NCBI GenBank assembly: GCA_017379015.1
Contig: JAFNXN010000009.1
Span: 1 to 64,000, forward strand
Direction: 5' to 3'
Length of the DNA: 64,000 nucleotides
DNA from: Alistipes sp.
GTDB lineage: Bacteria > Bacteroidota > Bacteroidia > Bacteroidales > Rikenellaceae
Shown here in pieces: positions 43,182 through 51,626 of this stretch. The translations under genes were made by a program, and so were the position numbers. Below the pieces are notes generated by a model, which made no database searches, was not told where the DNA came from, and worked only from the letters and a program-made list of their open reading frames with translations. Position 1 is the first letter of the stretch; the number at the start of each line of letters is the position of its first letter.

Positions 43182-43208
43182 CTCCCTAAACTCCTCAACC
43201 TCCTGGTC
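43182..43208. repeat. degenerate 9-bp repeats resembling the window-start array
   Basis: CTCCCTAAA, CTCCTCAAC and CTCCTGGTC follow each other at 9-bp spacing. They resemble the CTCCCTAAT / CTCCTTAAT units at 1-60. Like that array, they lie downstream of a minus-strand gene (degP). The purine tract GGGAGAG (43150-43156) before them can pair with CTCTCCC (43180-43186). Confidence 0.5.
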
Positions 43209-43233
43209 TCAGCGGGGCAACCGCCGAACGACG

Positions 43234-44712
43234 CTACTCAACTATGACATAGCTTGAGGCGCGGCCATTAGGATAGATGCCGTCGATAGATCGAATCTTC
43301 GTGGTGAGCTTGTCAAGGTCCTCGACGCTATATACTGCCCTATCGTTGATATGGGTGATGACAAAGCCCTCACGAACACGCGCACGCTGCAACAGACCAT
43401 TGCCATCGAGTTTCTGCACCTGGATACCACCGCGAATGTCGAGCTGTCGGCACAACGACGTAGGCGCAGTAACAAGCTTACCACCAAGCATTTGAGCCAC
43501 ATCCACAGAGCCTGACTCAAGCAACGAGGTCTCGCCAGCCCTATTTTGGAGCGTAGCAACCACCGATGCCTCGCGGCCATCGCGGATAAACCTTATGCGC
43601 ACCTTATCGCCCGGACGACGCTTGCCTATCTGCTCGAGGAGCGTAGCGTTGTCGTTGATCTCAACACCCTCGATATGTGTGATCACATCGCCCTTGCGAA
43701 TACCCGCCTTAGAGGCTGCACCATCCTCGGCAACAGAGGCAACATAGATGCCGCCAATTCGGCTGATGCCCGTCTGCTCGCCCATCTGATCGATAAACTG
43801 CTGATCCACAGCCCTAAACGACAGACCAAGCACAGCACGCTGCACCACGCCCGACTCCTTGAGGTCGACAACAACCTTGCTCACGATGCTCACAGGCACG
43901 GCAAACGAGTAGCCCATATAGCCTCCCGTAGAGGTCTTGATAATGGTATTGATGCCCACAAGCTCGCCACGCGAGTTAACCAGCGCACCGCCCGAGTTAC
44001 CGGGATTCACCGCCGCATCTGTCTGGATGAATGCCTCGATGCCGTTACGGTTGTCGATAGCACCCAACGAGCGCGCCTTAGCCGAGACGATACCCGCTGT
44101 GATTGTCGACTGCAGGTCCATAGGATAGCCTATGGCAAGCACCCACTCGCCAAGGCGCAGGTCATCCGACGAGCCAAAGGGGATCGTGGGTAGGTTCTCC
44201 GCCTCGATCTTCACAAGAGCCACGTCGGTAGAGGGGTCGCTACCAATGATACGTCCATCAAAGACCCTACCATCGGGGAGCTTGACCTTCACCGTCTTAG
44301 CATTCTCGATAACGTGGTTGTTGGTTACGATATATCCATCCTTCGAGATGATCACTCCCGAGCCTCCTGCGCGTGCCTCACGCTGCTGCTCGTAGCCCTC
44401 GGGGAGTCCGAAGAAGAGCGAGAAGGGGTCGGCATAACGCTGCGACTCAACAGCTATGGTGCAGTCGAGGCTCACAACAGCCTTCACGGCACTCTCGGCG
44501 GCGTATGTCAGGTCGGGATACTCTGCCGAGGCTGCTGACGACGTAAATAGTGCCCTCGTTGTGTTTGCCTCTTGGCTCTCCACGACGGCATCTACACCGA
44601 GAAGATCTGCTCCACTGTGATTAAAATAGCGCGCCATGACACCTGTGGTGATGGCTCCAGTTGCTGCCGATAGTAGGGCAACACCTGCTAAAAGAAATAG
44701 ACTACGTTTCAT
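43234..44712 (-). CDS. degP: Do-family serine protease/chaperone
   Basis: Degrades or refolds damaged envelope proteins in the periplasm. The 492-residue protein has an N-terminal signal/anchor (1-28), a trypsin-like domain with triad His133 (NNHVIEN), Asp163 (STDVALV) and Ser240 (PGNSGGAL), and two PDZ domains (about 300-390 and 405-480). It is a typical DegP/HtrA. A large spacer with repeats follows its stop codon. Confidence 0.95.
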   Translation of the reverse strand: MKRSLFLLAGVALLSAATGAITTGVMARYFNHSGADLLGVDAVVESQEANTTRALFTSSAASAEYPDLTYAAESAVKAVVSLDCTIAVESQRYADPFSLFFGLPEGYEQQREARAGGSGVIISKDGYIVTNNHVIENAKTVKVKLPDGRVFDGRIIGSDPSTDVALVKIEAENLPTIPFGSSDDLRLGEWVLAIGYPMDLQSTITAGIVSAKARSLGAIDNRNGIEAFIQTDAAVNPGNSGGALVNSRGELVGINTIIKTSTGGYMGYSFAVPVSIVSKVVVDLKESGVVQRAVLGLSFRAVDQQFIDQMGEQTGISRIGGIYVASVAEDGAASKAGIRKGDVITHIEGVEINDNATLLEQIGKRRPGDKVRIRFIRDGREASVVATLQNRAGETSLLESGSVDVAQMLGGKLVTAPTSLCRQLDIRGGIQVQKLDGNGLLQRARVREGFVITHINDRAVYSVEDLDKLTTKIRSIDGIYPNGRASSYVIVE

Positions 44713-44828
44713 AACACAAAAAAATTAAATTCAGTGGGCGACTTACACCATAGGCAAAAAGGCTAAATATAAATACTCGCTAAGCCAACGGCTAGGAGCA
44801 ACCAATTATTGCACGAGAGGCAACTTAT

Positions 44829-45119
44829 TTACTCGAGAATGTAGACCACCTCGCCCTCGCGCTGCATCAGAAAACGCTCGCGTGCAAACTTCTCGACGAA
44901 CTCTGGCGAGTGTTGCAGGTTGTAAATGAAGCTACTATCGCGCGCTATTTTTGCCTGTAGCTCAGCAATTTGAGGCTCTATCTCGCGCCTACGCTCGTTG
45001 GTGCGCCTGATGTCCTCCACCGTGCCCACAGCCACGACAATGGTGAAGATGGCTATCGCCACAGTGAGCGACACCCAGAAATACTTCACCAGCCTATCTT
45101 TAATACTCTGCCCGTCCAT
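44829..45119 (-). CDS. septum formation initiator family protein (DivIC/FtsB)
   Basis: A 96-residue bitopic division protein: short cytoplasmic N-terminus, one membrane helix (about 15-33), a coiled coil (38-65, RRTNERRREIEPQIAELQAKIARD) and the family end motif SPEFVEKFARERFLMQREGEVVYIL. It recruits the late divisome. It follows queE by 3 nt and lies in the hpt-queE-divIC transcript. Confidence 0.9.
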   Translation of the reverse strand: MDGQSIKDRLVKYFWVSLTVAIAIFTIVVAVGTVEDIRRTNERRREIEPQIAELQAKIARDSSFIYNLQHSPEFVEKFARERFLMQREGEVVYILE

Positions 45120-45122
45120 AGC

Positions 45123-45758
45123 CTATGGGATATGCATAAACTTATGGGTCTGAATAGATATATTCCACTCGGGATGGAGCTTCACCCACTCGACAATCTC
45201 GCCAATGATCTGCTCATAGACGCTCCACTCGGGCTGCACATAGAGCAGACACTTACGACCCACCCTGCGGCTGCACTCAACAGCCCACTCAAGGTCCTCC
45301 TTGGTCTGAATGATCACCTTAAGCTCATCGGCACGCGCAAATGCCTCATCGAGGGGTGGCAGCTGACGCTTGGGCGATAGACACACCCAGTCGAACTCGC
45401 CACTGAGAGGCTGCGTGCCCGAGGTCTCGAGGAAGATCTCCAATCCGCGCGCATGAAGCTCTCGTGTGAGCATACCTAGGGGGTAGAGCAGAGGCTCGCC
45501 ACCTGTGATTACTATAGCCTGTGCCGAGCACGACGCAGCACGCTCGACGATGGTGCTCACCTCGGTAGGAGGAAAGACCTTGGGGTTCCACGTGTACTTA
45601 GCATCGCACCAGCGACAACCCACGTCACAGCCACCAAGGCGTATGAAATAGGCGGGCTTACCAGTGTGGTAGCCCTCGCCCTGCACGGTGTAGAAGTCCT
45701 CAACGAGGGGCAACTTACGTCCACCCTCCAAAAGTTCTAGGTCGGGGTTAATCTTCAT
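45123..45758 (-). CDS. queE: 7-carboxy-7-deazaguanine synthase (radical SAM)
   Basis: Forms the deazaguanine ring used for queuosine and related modifications. The 211-residue protein has FYTVQGEGYHTGKPAYFIRLGGCDVGCRWCDAKYTW; the CX3CX2C cluster motif GGCDVGCRWC binds the iron-sulfur centre, and VITGGEPLL is the SAM-binding region. It overlaps hpt by 11 bp. Confidence 0.93.
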   Translation of the reverse strand: MKINPDLELLEGGRKLPLVEDFYTVQGEGYHTGKPAYFIRLGGCDVGCRWCDAKYTWNPKVFPPTEVSTIVERAASCSAQAIVITGGEPLLYPLGMLTRELHARGLEIFLETSGTQPLSGEFDWVCLSPKRQLPPLDEAFARADELKVIIQTKEDLEWAVECSRRVGRKCLLYVQPEWSVYEQIIGEIVEWVKLHPEWNISIQTHKFMHIP

Positions 45759-46299
45759 CTATAACATAAATATCTTTGAGGTTACGACCTATCTGATTGT
45801 AATCCAAGCCATAACCAACAATAAACTCATTACCAATAGGCATCGCCACATAGTCAATCTCGTACTCGTAGAGGAACTTCTCGGGCTTGAAGAAGAGCGT
45901 GCATATTGAGATGCTTGCAGGCTTACGCACCTTGAGATAGTCGAGTAGGTAGTTCATGCTGTGACCCGTCTCGACGATATCCTCGACAATGATAATATCC
46001 TTGCCCTCGATGTCGAAGTCGATGCCGAGGTGCTGCTTGATGCAACCCGTAGACTGCGTACCCTCGTAAGATGAGATCTTGACAAATGCCAAGCGACAAT
46101 CGAACTTTGTCTTGCGCACCAAGTCGCTAAGGAACAGGAATGCACCCGACAACACACCAAGGAAGATCGGTGTCTTGCCCTCGTAACGAACATTAAGCTG
46201 GTCGGCAACACGCTGCACAGCCTTATCAATCTCCTCTGCTGGGATCATAGTCTTGAACTTACGATCTAAGAGCTTGATCCTTTCGATATTCTCCGCCAT
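45748..46299 (-). CDS. hpt: hypoxanthine phosphoribosyltransferase
   Basis: Salvages hypoxanthine (and probably guanine) to nucleotides. The 183-residue protein shows the PRPP-binding motif IIIVEDIVETGHSMNYLL and the dimer/purine regions GVLSGAFLFLSDLVRK and VAMPIGNEFIVGYGLDYN. Its substrate hypoxanthine is also released by MqnB in the futalosine route, which is a pleasing but unproven metabolic link. Promoter at 46327-46357. Confidence 0.95.
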   Translation of the reverse strand: MAENIERIKLLDRKFKTMIPAEEIDKAVQRVADQLNVRYEGKTPIFLGVLSGAFLFLSDLVRKTKFDCRLAFVKISSYEGTQSTGCIKQHLGIDFDIEGKDIIIVEDIVETGHSMNYLLDYLKVRKPASISICTLFFKPEKFLYEYEIDYVAMPIGNEFIVGYGLDYNQIGRNLKDIYVIDED

Positions 46300-46326
46300 A
46301 ATATATTAGTAAACAAATTAATTTCT

Positions 46327-46357
46327 CAAAGTTATACATTTTTCTTAGAACAACCAA
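46327..46357 (-). promoter_or_regulatory. promoter of hpt-queE-divIC
   Basis: On the minus strand TTG (46355-46357), 20-nt spacer and TAACTTTG (46327-46334). It abuts the hydF stop (46359), so hpt is transcribed independently of the hydrogenase operon, although read-through is possible. Confidence 0.75.
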
Positions 46358-46358
46358 A

Positions 46359-47543
46359 CTACTCGGTGCGCACACGGTCAAGAATACCCGTCAGGGCAGC
46401 GAGTATCACACCGTAGTTTGTTATCGCCACACCCTGCTTACGCGCTCGCTCAATGCGACTTAGCACATGTTGGCGATTGAACATACACGCTCCGCAGTGT
46501 ATCACAAGGTCGTACGAGGTAAGCTCCTCGGGGTAGTCCGAGCCACCCACAATGTCGATATGCAGCCCCTCGCCAAACCTCTTGCGTAGGATGCGAGGCA
46601 GCTTTACACGACCAATATCCTCGTTCTGCGGCGTATGCGTACACGCCTCGGCGATGAGTATTCGCGACTGCTCGGTAAGCTTTCCAAGAGCCTTAACACC
46701 CTCGGTGAAGAGCTTTATATCGCCCTTGTAGCGAGCAAACAAGATCGAGAATGAGGTGAGCGTAGACTCCTGAGGCTTAAGCGCATAGACCTCATTAAAC
46801 GCCTGAGAGTCAGTGATAATAAGCTCGGGAGGCGTCGTCATCGAAGCTAGAGCCTCAGCCATACGGTCGGGCGTACAGCAGATTGGCACACACCCACGAT
46901 CAAGCAGCTCACGGATGGTCTGCACCTGAGGCTGAATAAGACGTCCCTTGGGTGCCGACTTATCTTGTGGCATGACGAGGAGCACCCTATCGCCTGCCTG
47001 GCAGAAGCCCTCGGTAATAAGACGCTCATCGCGCTTATAGCTCTCCACAATCGCAGCACGCAGCTCCTCAACACCCTCGCCACGTAGGGCACTTATCGCC
47101 AACACACGACGCTTGGCACGCTCCTCGATATATCGCCTTACTGCCTCAGCATCGCTCAGCTGGTCCACCTTATTGAGAACCAGCAGCGTGGGGATCTCGC
47201 GCACACGACATTCATCCACCATGCCCCACTCGCTATCGCCACCTTTGTCCGTGAAGATTATAATAGCTAAATCGGTCTTATTGAGCACCTTAGCAGCGCG
47301 AGCCATACGCTCATCACCAAGCGTCGTGCGATCGTCAAGACCAGGAGTATCAACCAACAATGCAGCACCTAACCCATTGATCTCCAACGCCTTCTGCACA
47401 GGATCGGTCGTTGTTCCCGCCTCGGGCGATACGATTGCAACATCGTGACCCACGAGCAGGTTCATCAATGTCGACTTACCGGCATTGGTGCGTCCGAAGA
47501 GTGCTACATGCACGCGTTCCGAAATAGGTGTTGTAAGAGCCAT
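46359..47543 (-). CDS. hydF: [FeFe]-hydrogenase maturation GTPase
   Basis: Scaffold GTPase on which the diiron subcluster is built and from which it is delivered to HydA. The 394-residue protein has a Walker A loop (GRTNAGKST, 17-25), DTPG, and NKVDQL. The C-terminal cluster site has the CxH plus HCxxC pattern: EACTHTPQNEDI and VIHCGACMFNRQHVL. Last gene of the hydA-hydE-hydG-hydF unit. Confidence 0.95.
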   Translation of the reverse strand: MALTTPISERVHVALFGRTNAGKSTLMNLLVGHDVAIVSPEAGTTTDPVQKALEINGLGAALLVDTPGLDDRTTLGDERMARAAKVLNKTDLAIIIFTDKGGDSEWGMVDECRVREIPTLLVLNKVDQLSDAEAVRRYIEERAKRRVLAISALRGEGVEELRAAIVESYKRDERLITEGFCQAGDRVLLVMPQDKSAPKGRLIQPQVQTIRELLDRGCVPICCTPDRMAEALASMTTPPELIITDSQAFNEVYALKPQESTLTSFSILFARYKGDIKLFTEGVKALGKLTEQSRILIAEACTHTPQNEDIGRVKLPRILRKRFGEGLHIDIVGGSDYPEELTSYDLVIHCGACMFNRQHVLSRIERARKQGVAITNYGVILAALTGILDRVRTE

Positions 47544-47555
47544 ACTATCAGATGA

Positions 47556-48986
47556 TTAAAATCTAAAATCACGCTTACCTTCGACAATAGCACGTAGGTT
47601 ATTCTCGGTTATGCGACGTATCTTCTCCGAGGGTATAACCTGCTTAAGACGCTCAATCATCTTAAGTGCCTCAACCTTAACCGCTGGCGAGGCATAATCC
47701 TCGGCATACTCGGCAAGGGTCATCAACGCATTAGGTGCGCAGCAGTCGCCTATCAAGCCACGCTTCGCTAGCGACATAAATCTATCTCCGGTGCGTCCCT
47801 CACGATAGCACGCCGTGCAGAAGCTTGGGATATAGCCCAACTCAAGCAGCCAGCCCACGATCTGGTCGAGCGTACGGTTATCCGATATATCAAACTGTGC
47901 CGACTCCTCAGCATCCTCGATGCCCTCAGCATAGCCACCCACCGAGGTCTTCGAGCCACCACTAAGCTGCGATACGCCGACATCGAGCACCAACTCGCGC
48001 GAACGCTGCGACTCGCGTGTCGAGACGATCATGCCAGTATAGGGCACTGCAAGGCGCAACACCGCAACGATACGACGGAACACCTCATCGGTAACGGCAT
48101 TAGGGAAGTCACGAGGGTCGATGTCGTCAGCAGGACGGATGCGTGGCACACTGATGGTATGAGGTCCCACGCCAAAGCGTGCCTCAAGGTGCTCGGCATG
48201 CATCAATATACCCACAACGTCGTAGCGGTAGTTAGACAAGCCAAACAGAGCTCCCACACCCACATCGTCGATGCCGCCAAGCATAGCACGGTCCATCGCC
48301 TCGGTGTGGTAAGCCCAATCGCTCTTAGGGCCTGTTGGGTGGAGCTTCTCGTATGCCTCACGGTCGTAGGTCTCCTCGAAGAGGATATATGTGCCGATGC
48401 CAGCATCCTTCAATCGGGTGTAGTTCTCTACCGTCGTAGCCGCAATATTGACGTTTACGCGGCGTATAGCACCATTCTTATGGTGTATCGAGTAGATGGT
48501 GTCGATCGACTCGAGGACATACTCTATAGGGCTCTGTGTGGGGTGCTCACCCGTCTCGAGCGCAAGTCGCTTGTGACCCATATCCTGAAGTGCGATGACC
48601 TCACGACGTATCTCCTCCTGCGTGAGCTTACGACGTGGGATGGTGCGATTCTTAGCATGATAAGGACAATATACACAGCCATTTACGCAGTAGTTCGAGA
48701 GATACAATGGCGCAAACATCACTATACGATTGCCATAGATCTGCTCCTTGAGCCTGCGGGCGATGCTATACATGCGCTCCTCGATCTCCTTATCCTCCAC
48801 CTCGATAAGCACAGCTGCCTCGCGGTGCGTAAGACCGCCACCCTTCTCTGCCTTTGCCAAGATCTCCTCAACGAGTGCCTTGTCGTGCTTGTGGTCGAGA
48901 GCATATTGCAGCGTCGAGCGAATCTCACCATCGTGGATAAACTCTGCCGCATGCTCCGACATTACGTTATACTCTATATTGCTCAT
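47556..48986 (-). CDS. hydG: [FeFe]-hydrogenase maturase HydG (tyrosine lyase)
   Basis: Radical SAM enzyme that splits tyrosine to supply CO and cyanide ligands of the H-cluster. The 476-residue protein has the CX3CX2C motif YCVNGCVYCPY and a C-terminal auxiliary cluster, CTACYREGRTG...IGDCCAPNALM. ATG 48986; 12 nt before hydF and 10 nt after hydE. Confidence 0.96.
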   Translation of the reverse strand: MSNIEYNVMSEHAAEFIHDGEIRSTLQYALDHKHDKALVEEILAKAEKGGGLTHREAAVLIEVEDKEIEERMYSIARRLKEQIYGNRIVMFAPLYLSNYCVNGCVYCPYHAKNRTIPRRKLTQEEIRREVIALQDMGHKRLALETGEHPTQSPIEYVLESIDTIYSIHHKNGAIRRVNVNIAATTVENYTRLKDAGIGTYILFEETYDREAYEKLHPTGPKSDWAYHTEAMDRAMLGGIDDVGVGALFGLSNYRYDVVGILMHAEHLEARFGVGPHTISVPRIRPADDIDPRDFPNAVTDEVFRRIVAVLRLAVPYTGMIVSTRESQRSRELVLDVGVSQLSGGSKTSVGGYAEGIEDAEESAQFDISDNRTLDQIVGWLLELGYIPSFCTACYREGRTGDRFMSLAKRGLIGDCCAPNALMTLAEYAEDYASPAVKVEALKMIERLKQVIPSEKIRRITENNLRAIVEGKRDFRF

Positions 48987-48996
48987 AAATCATTTA

Positions 48997-50040
48997 TTAA
49001 AAGTTAAAATCGCCACGGGCATAATCAATGTGATAGCCAATGGTTTGTAGTTCAGCCTCGAGAGCCGAGAGACCTTCGGCAGCCTCCTTGCCCCACGACG
49101 CTTTATTCTCATATATGGCATACTTCGCCCTGATGTCCGAGGGCGATAGGTTGGGCATCACCACGTTAGCTCCCGAGAGTATTCCCTCCAGACGACCCGT
49201 AGGACTCAATGTAGCCAACGCCGTGGTCGACGGTATGAGTGCCTTGGGAAGCATAAGCCTCACTATAGCCACCGCGGCAAGCACTAGGCGCAGATCACCC
49301 GCCGGCTCACCACCAAGCGGCGTAGCACGATGCGGCAAGAAGGGTCCTATGCCCACCATCTCGGGGCGCATACGCTCGATAAGTTGCAGATCCTCAACAA
49401 TATGGTCTATGGTCTGCCCCTTAACGCCAATCATCATACCCATGCCCGTCTGATAGCCTATACGCTTCAGCGACTCAAGACAGTCAAGACGATGCCTAAG
49501 TCCTCGTCCTGCGGGGTGTAGGCTCTCGTATAGCTCCTCGTTTGCCGCCTCGTGGCGCAACAAGTAGCGATTAGCTCCCGCCTCGTAGAGAGCACGATAG
49601 GACTCCTCGCCACGCTCACCCAACGACAGTGTGATAGCCACATCGGGGTATTCACGACGCATAGTGGCAACAAGCTCAGTGAGCCACCTATCGGTATGCG
49701 TTCCATCCTCGCCACCCTGAAGCACAAAGGTGCGAAATCCTAGTCGGTAGCCCTCCTTGCAGCACTCCATCACCTCGTCATGCGTAAGACGGTAACGCTC
49801 GGCACTACGGTTGCTACGACGCAAGCCGCAATACAAGCAGTCGCAACGACAGTAGCTCGACAGCTCAATAAGGCCACGTATATATATGCCAAGTCCGAAC
49901 TGCTCACGGGCAGTTCGGACAGCACTATCACGCAAGAGTTGGAGCACGTGGTCATCTTTGGCACACTGCGAAAGTAGTGCCTTAAGGCTCACGTTGTCGA
50001 GCCTACCTAGGGATGTTAACTGCTCAACTAACTCTCTCAT
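48997..50040 (-). CDS. hydE: [FeFe]-hydrogenase maturase HydE
   Basis: Radical SAM enzyme acting in assembly of the dithiolate bridge and diiron unit. The 347-residue protein has the motif CRCDCLYCGLRRSN (CX3CX2C) and the downstream LQGGEDGTHTDRW-type SAM loop. It sits between hydA and hydG with 8-10 nt gaps. Confidence 0.95.
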   Translation of the reverse strand: MRELVEQLTSLGRLDNVSLKALLSQCAKDDHVLQLLRDSAVRTAREQFGLGIYIRGLIELSSYCRCDCLYCGLRRSNRSAERYRLTHDEVMECCKEGYRLGFRTFVLQGGEDGTHTDRWLTELVATMRREYPDVAITLSLGERGEESYRALYEAGANRYLLRHEAANEELYESLHPAGRGLRHRLDCLESLKRIGYQTGMGMMIGVKGQTIDHIVEDLQLIERMRPEMVGIGPFLPHRATPLGGEPAGDLRLVLAAVAIVRLMLPKALIPSTTALATLSPTGRLEGILSGANVVMPNLSPSDIRAKYAIYENKASWGKEAAEGLSALEAELQTIGYHIDYARGDFNF

Positions 50041-50048
50041 TTTTAAGA

Positions 50049-51497
50049 TTAACGTTTCTTCAGCTCTGCATCGAAGGTCTTCTTACCATCGCCATAAGCC
50101 GTATGTACGCTCGGACCAGAGATACAGCCACCATCGCAGACCATCACCTCGATGAACTGTGCTGGAGCCTTACCAGTCTTACCGTAAGCCTTCAACAGAC
50201 CGACATTCTTCTTGTTTAGACCCGCGATCTGAAGCGTAGTGAAGTCGAGCTTACCGTCAACCAACTCCTTGACAGCAGCCGTAACACCACCATTCTCAGC
50301 AAAGCCGTGTGCCGAGCGACGTGATGCGCAATCTACTGGGTGGATGTTAGCCTCGCCAAGCTCAATATTCATACCACCGAGAATAGCGTGTACCTCCTCG
50401 TATGTGAGTACGAAATCTACCTTACCCTCAAGACCCTCACGACGTACCTCCTTACGCTTAGCGATACATGGACCTACGAAGACAAGCTTAGCGTTAGGAT
50501 ACTTCTCGCGAGCAAGCTCAGCGGTGTAGATCATAGGTGAGTATGTCGACGAAATATACTTCTTAAGCTCTGGAGCGTGCTTTGCAGCCATCTCCATATA
50601 TGATGGGCAGCACGATGTGGTCATGAATGGCTGACCCTCCTCCATCTTCTCGGCAAACTCGTGAGTCTCCTTCTCGGTAGTGATCTCAGCACCACGCGCC
50701 ACCTCGATAACATCCTTGAAGCCGATAGCCTTGATCGCACCATATACCTGCTCAGTAGGCACGTTGTACTGCGAGAGGATCGAAGGAGCTACCATAGCTA
50801 CTACCTCCTCGCCACGACGGATAGCCTCCAAGATGTCGAACACCTGCGAGATCTCGAAGATAGCACCGAATGGACAAGCGTTCATACACTTACCGCAGTA
50901 GATACACTTCGACTCGTCGATATGCTCCACACCATACTCATCCTTAGAGATTGCACCCACAGGACAAGCCTCCTCGCAAGGAACTGGGATGTAAACGATA
51001 GCATGGTAAGGACATGCAGCGAAGCACTTACCACAGCTGATACAGATATTGTGGTTGATCTTACCCTGTGATGTATCGGGATCAAACTCGATAGCATTCT
51101 TTGGACAAGCATGCTCGCAAGCACGTGCCACACAACCACGACAAAGGTTTGTAATATCGTAGTTCGTACGAACGCATGATGAGCAAGCCTCATCAATAAC
51201 GCACATGATGTTATCCTTAATCTTCTTACGATCGAGAGCCATCTTAGCGTATGCCGATAGTGGCATAAGCTCATCCTGCTCGTCGGTCATGTCGTAACCC
51301 AACAATGGCAACGACTTATACTTCCATACGGCACGCTCCTTGTGGATACAGCAGCGGCCACGCACCTTAGAGTTACGAGGGCTAAACTCAATAGGTACTC
51401 GATCAATCTTCTCGACGAGAGCACCCTCATTCCAGAGGCTCACAAGCTTTGTGAGAAGTCTCTGGCGAACGATCATTACATTATTCTTAATTGCCAT
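50049..51497 (-). CDS. hydA: [FeFe]-hydrogenase with multiple ferredoxin-type clusters
   Basis: Catalyses H2 production or uptake. The 482-residue cytoplasmic protein has an N-terminal cysteine-rich segment (Cys99, Cys105, Cys108, Cys119-Cys131), two typical [4Fe-4S] ferredoxin motifs (CISCGKCFAACP near 152-162 and CIYCGKCMNACP near 198-209), and the three H-cluster motifs: TSCCPSYM (294-301), GPCIAKRKE (342-350) and CDGGCISGPS (454-463). Motif 3 ends GPS instead of the classic GGGQP, resembling the group B monomeric enzymes of Bacteroidota more than clostridial ones. Its three maturases follow directly. Confidence 0.92.
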   Translation of the reverse strand: MAIKNNVMIVRQRLLTKLVSLWNEGALVEKIDRVPIEFSPRNSKVRGRCCIHKERAVWKYKSLPLLGYDMTDEQDELMPLSAYAKMALDRKKIKDNIMCVIDEACSSCVRTNYDITNLCRGCVARACEHACPKNAIEFDPDTSQGKINHNICISCGKCFAACPYHAIVYIPVPCEEACPVGAISKDEYGVEHIDESKCIYCGKCMNACPFGAIFEISQVFDILEAIRRGEEVVAMVAPSILSQYNVPTEQVYGAIKAIGFKDVIEVARGAEITTEKETHEFAEKMEEGQPFMTTSCCPSYMEMAAKHAPELKKYISSTYSPMIYTAELAREKYPNAKLVFVGPCIAKRKEVRREGLEGKVDFVLTYEEVHAILGGMNIELGEANIHPVDCASRRSAHGFAENGGVTAAVKELVDGKLDFTTLQIAGLNKKNVGLLKAYGKTGKAPAQFIEVMVCDGGCISGPSVHTAYGDGKKTFDAELKKR

Positions 51498-51525
51498 ACG
51501 TATGGTGTTAGTGTTGTTAATTGAG

Positions 51526-51555
51526 CAAAGATACTATTAATTTCCTATTTTACAA
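51526..51555 (-). promoter_or_regulatory. promoter of hydA-hydE-hydG-hydF
   Basis: On the minus strand TTG (51553-51555), 19-nt spacer and TATCTTTG (51526-51533), 28 nt before the hydA ATG. Confidence 0.8.
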
Positions 51556-51626
51556 AAATTAATCTACCAAATTAGCATATTTATTTTACTGTGGACAATC
51601 ACAGCTGACCTCCACACCTATTATAC

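Noticed and set aside
43017..43247. 76-residue open frame crossing the repeat spacer
   Set aside because: Its sequence is just the repeat tract translated; no start context or homology.
48159..49007. 282-residue open frame on the plus strand
   Set aside because: Antisense to hydG; the radical SAM cysteine motifs lie on the other strand and are unmistakable.
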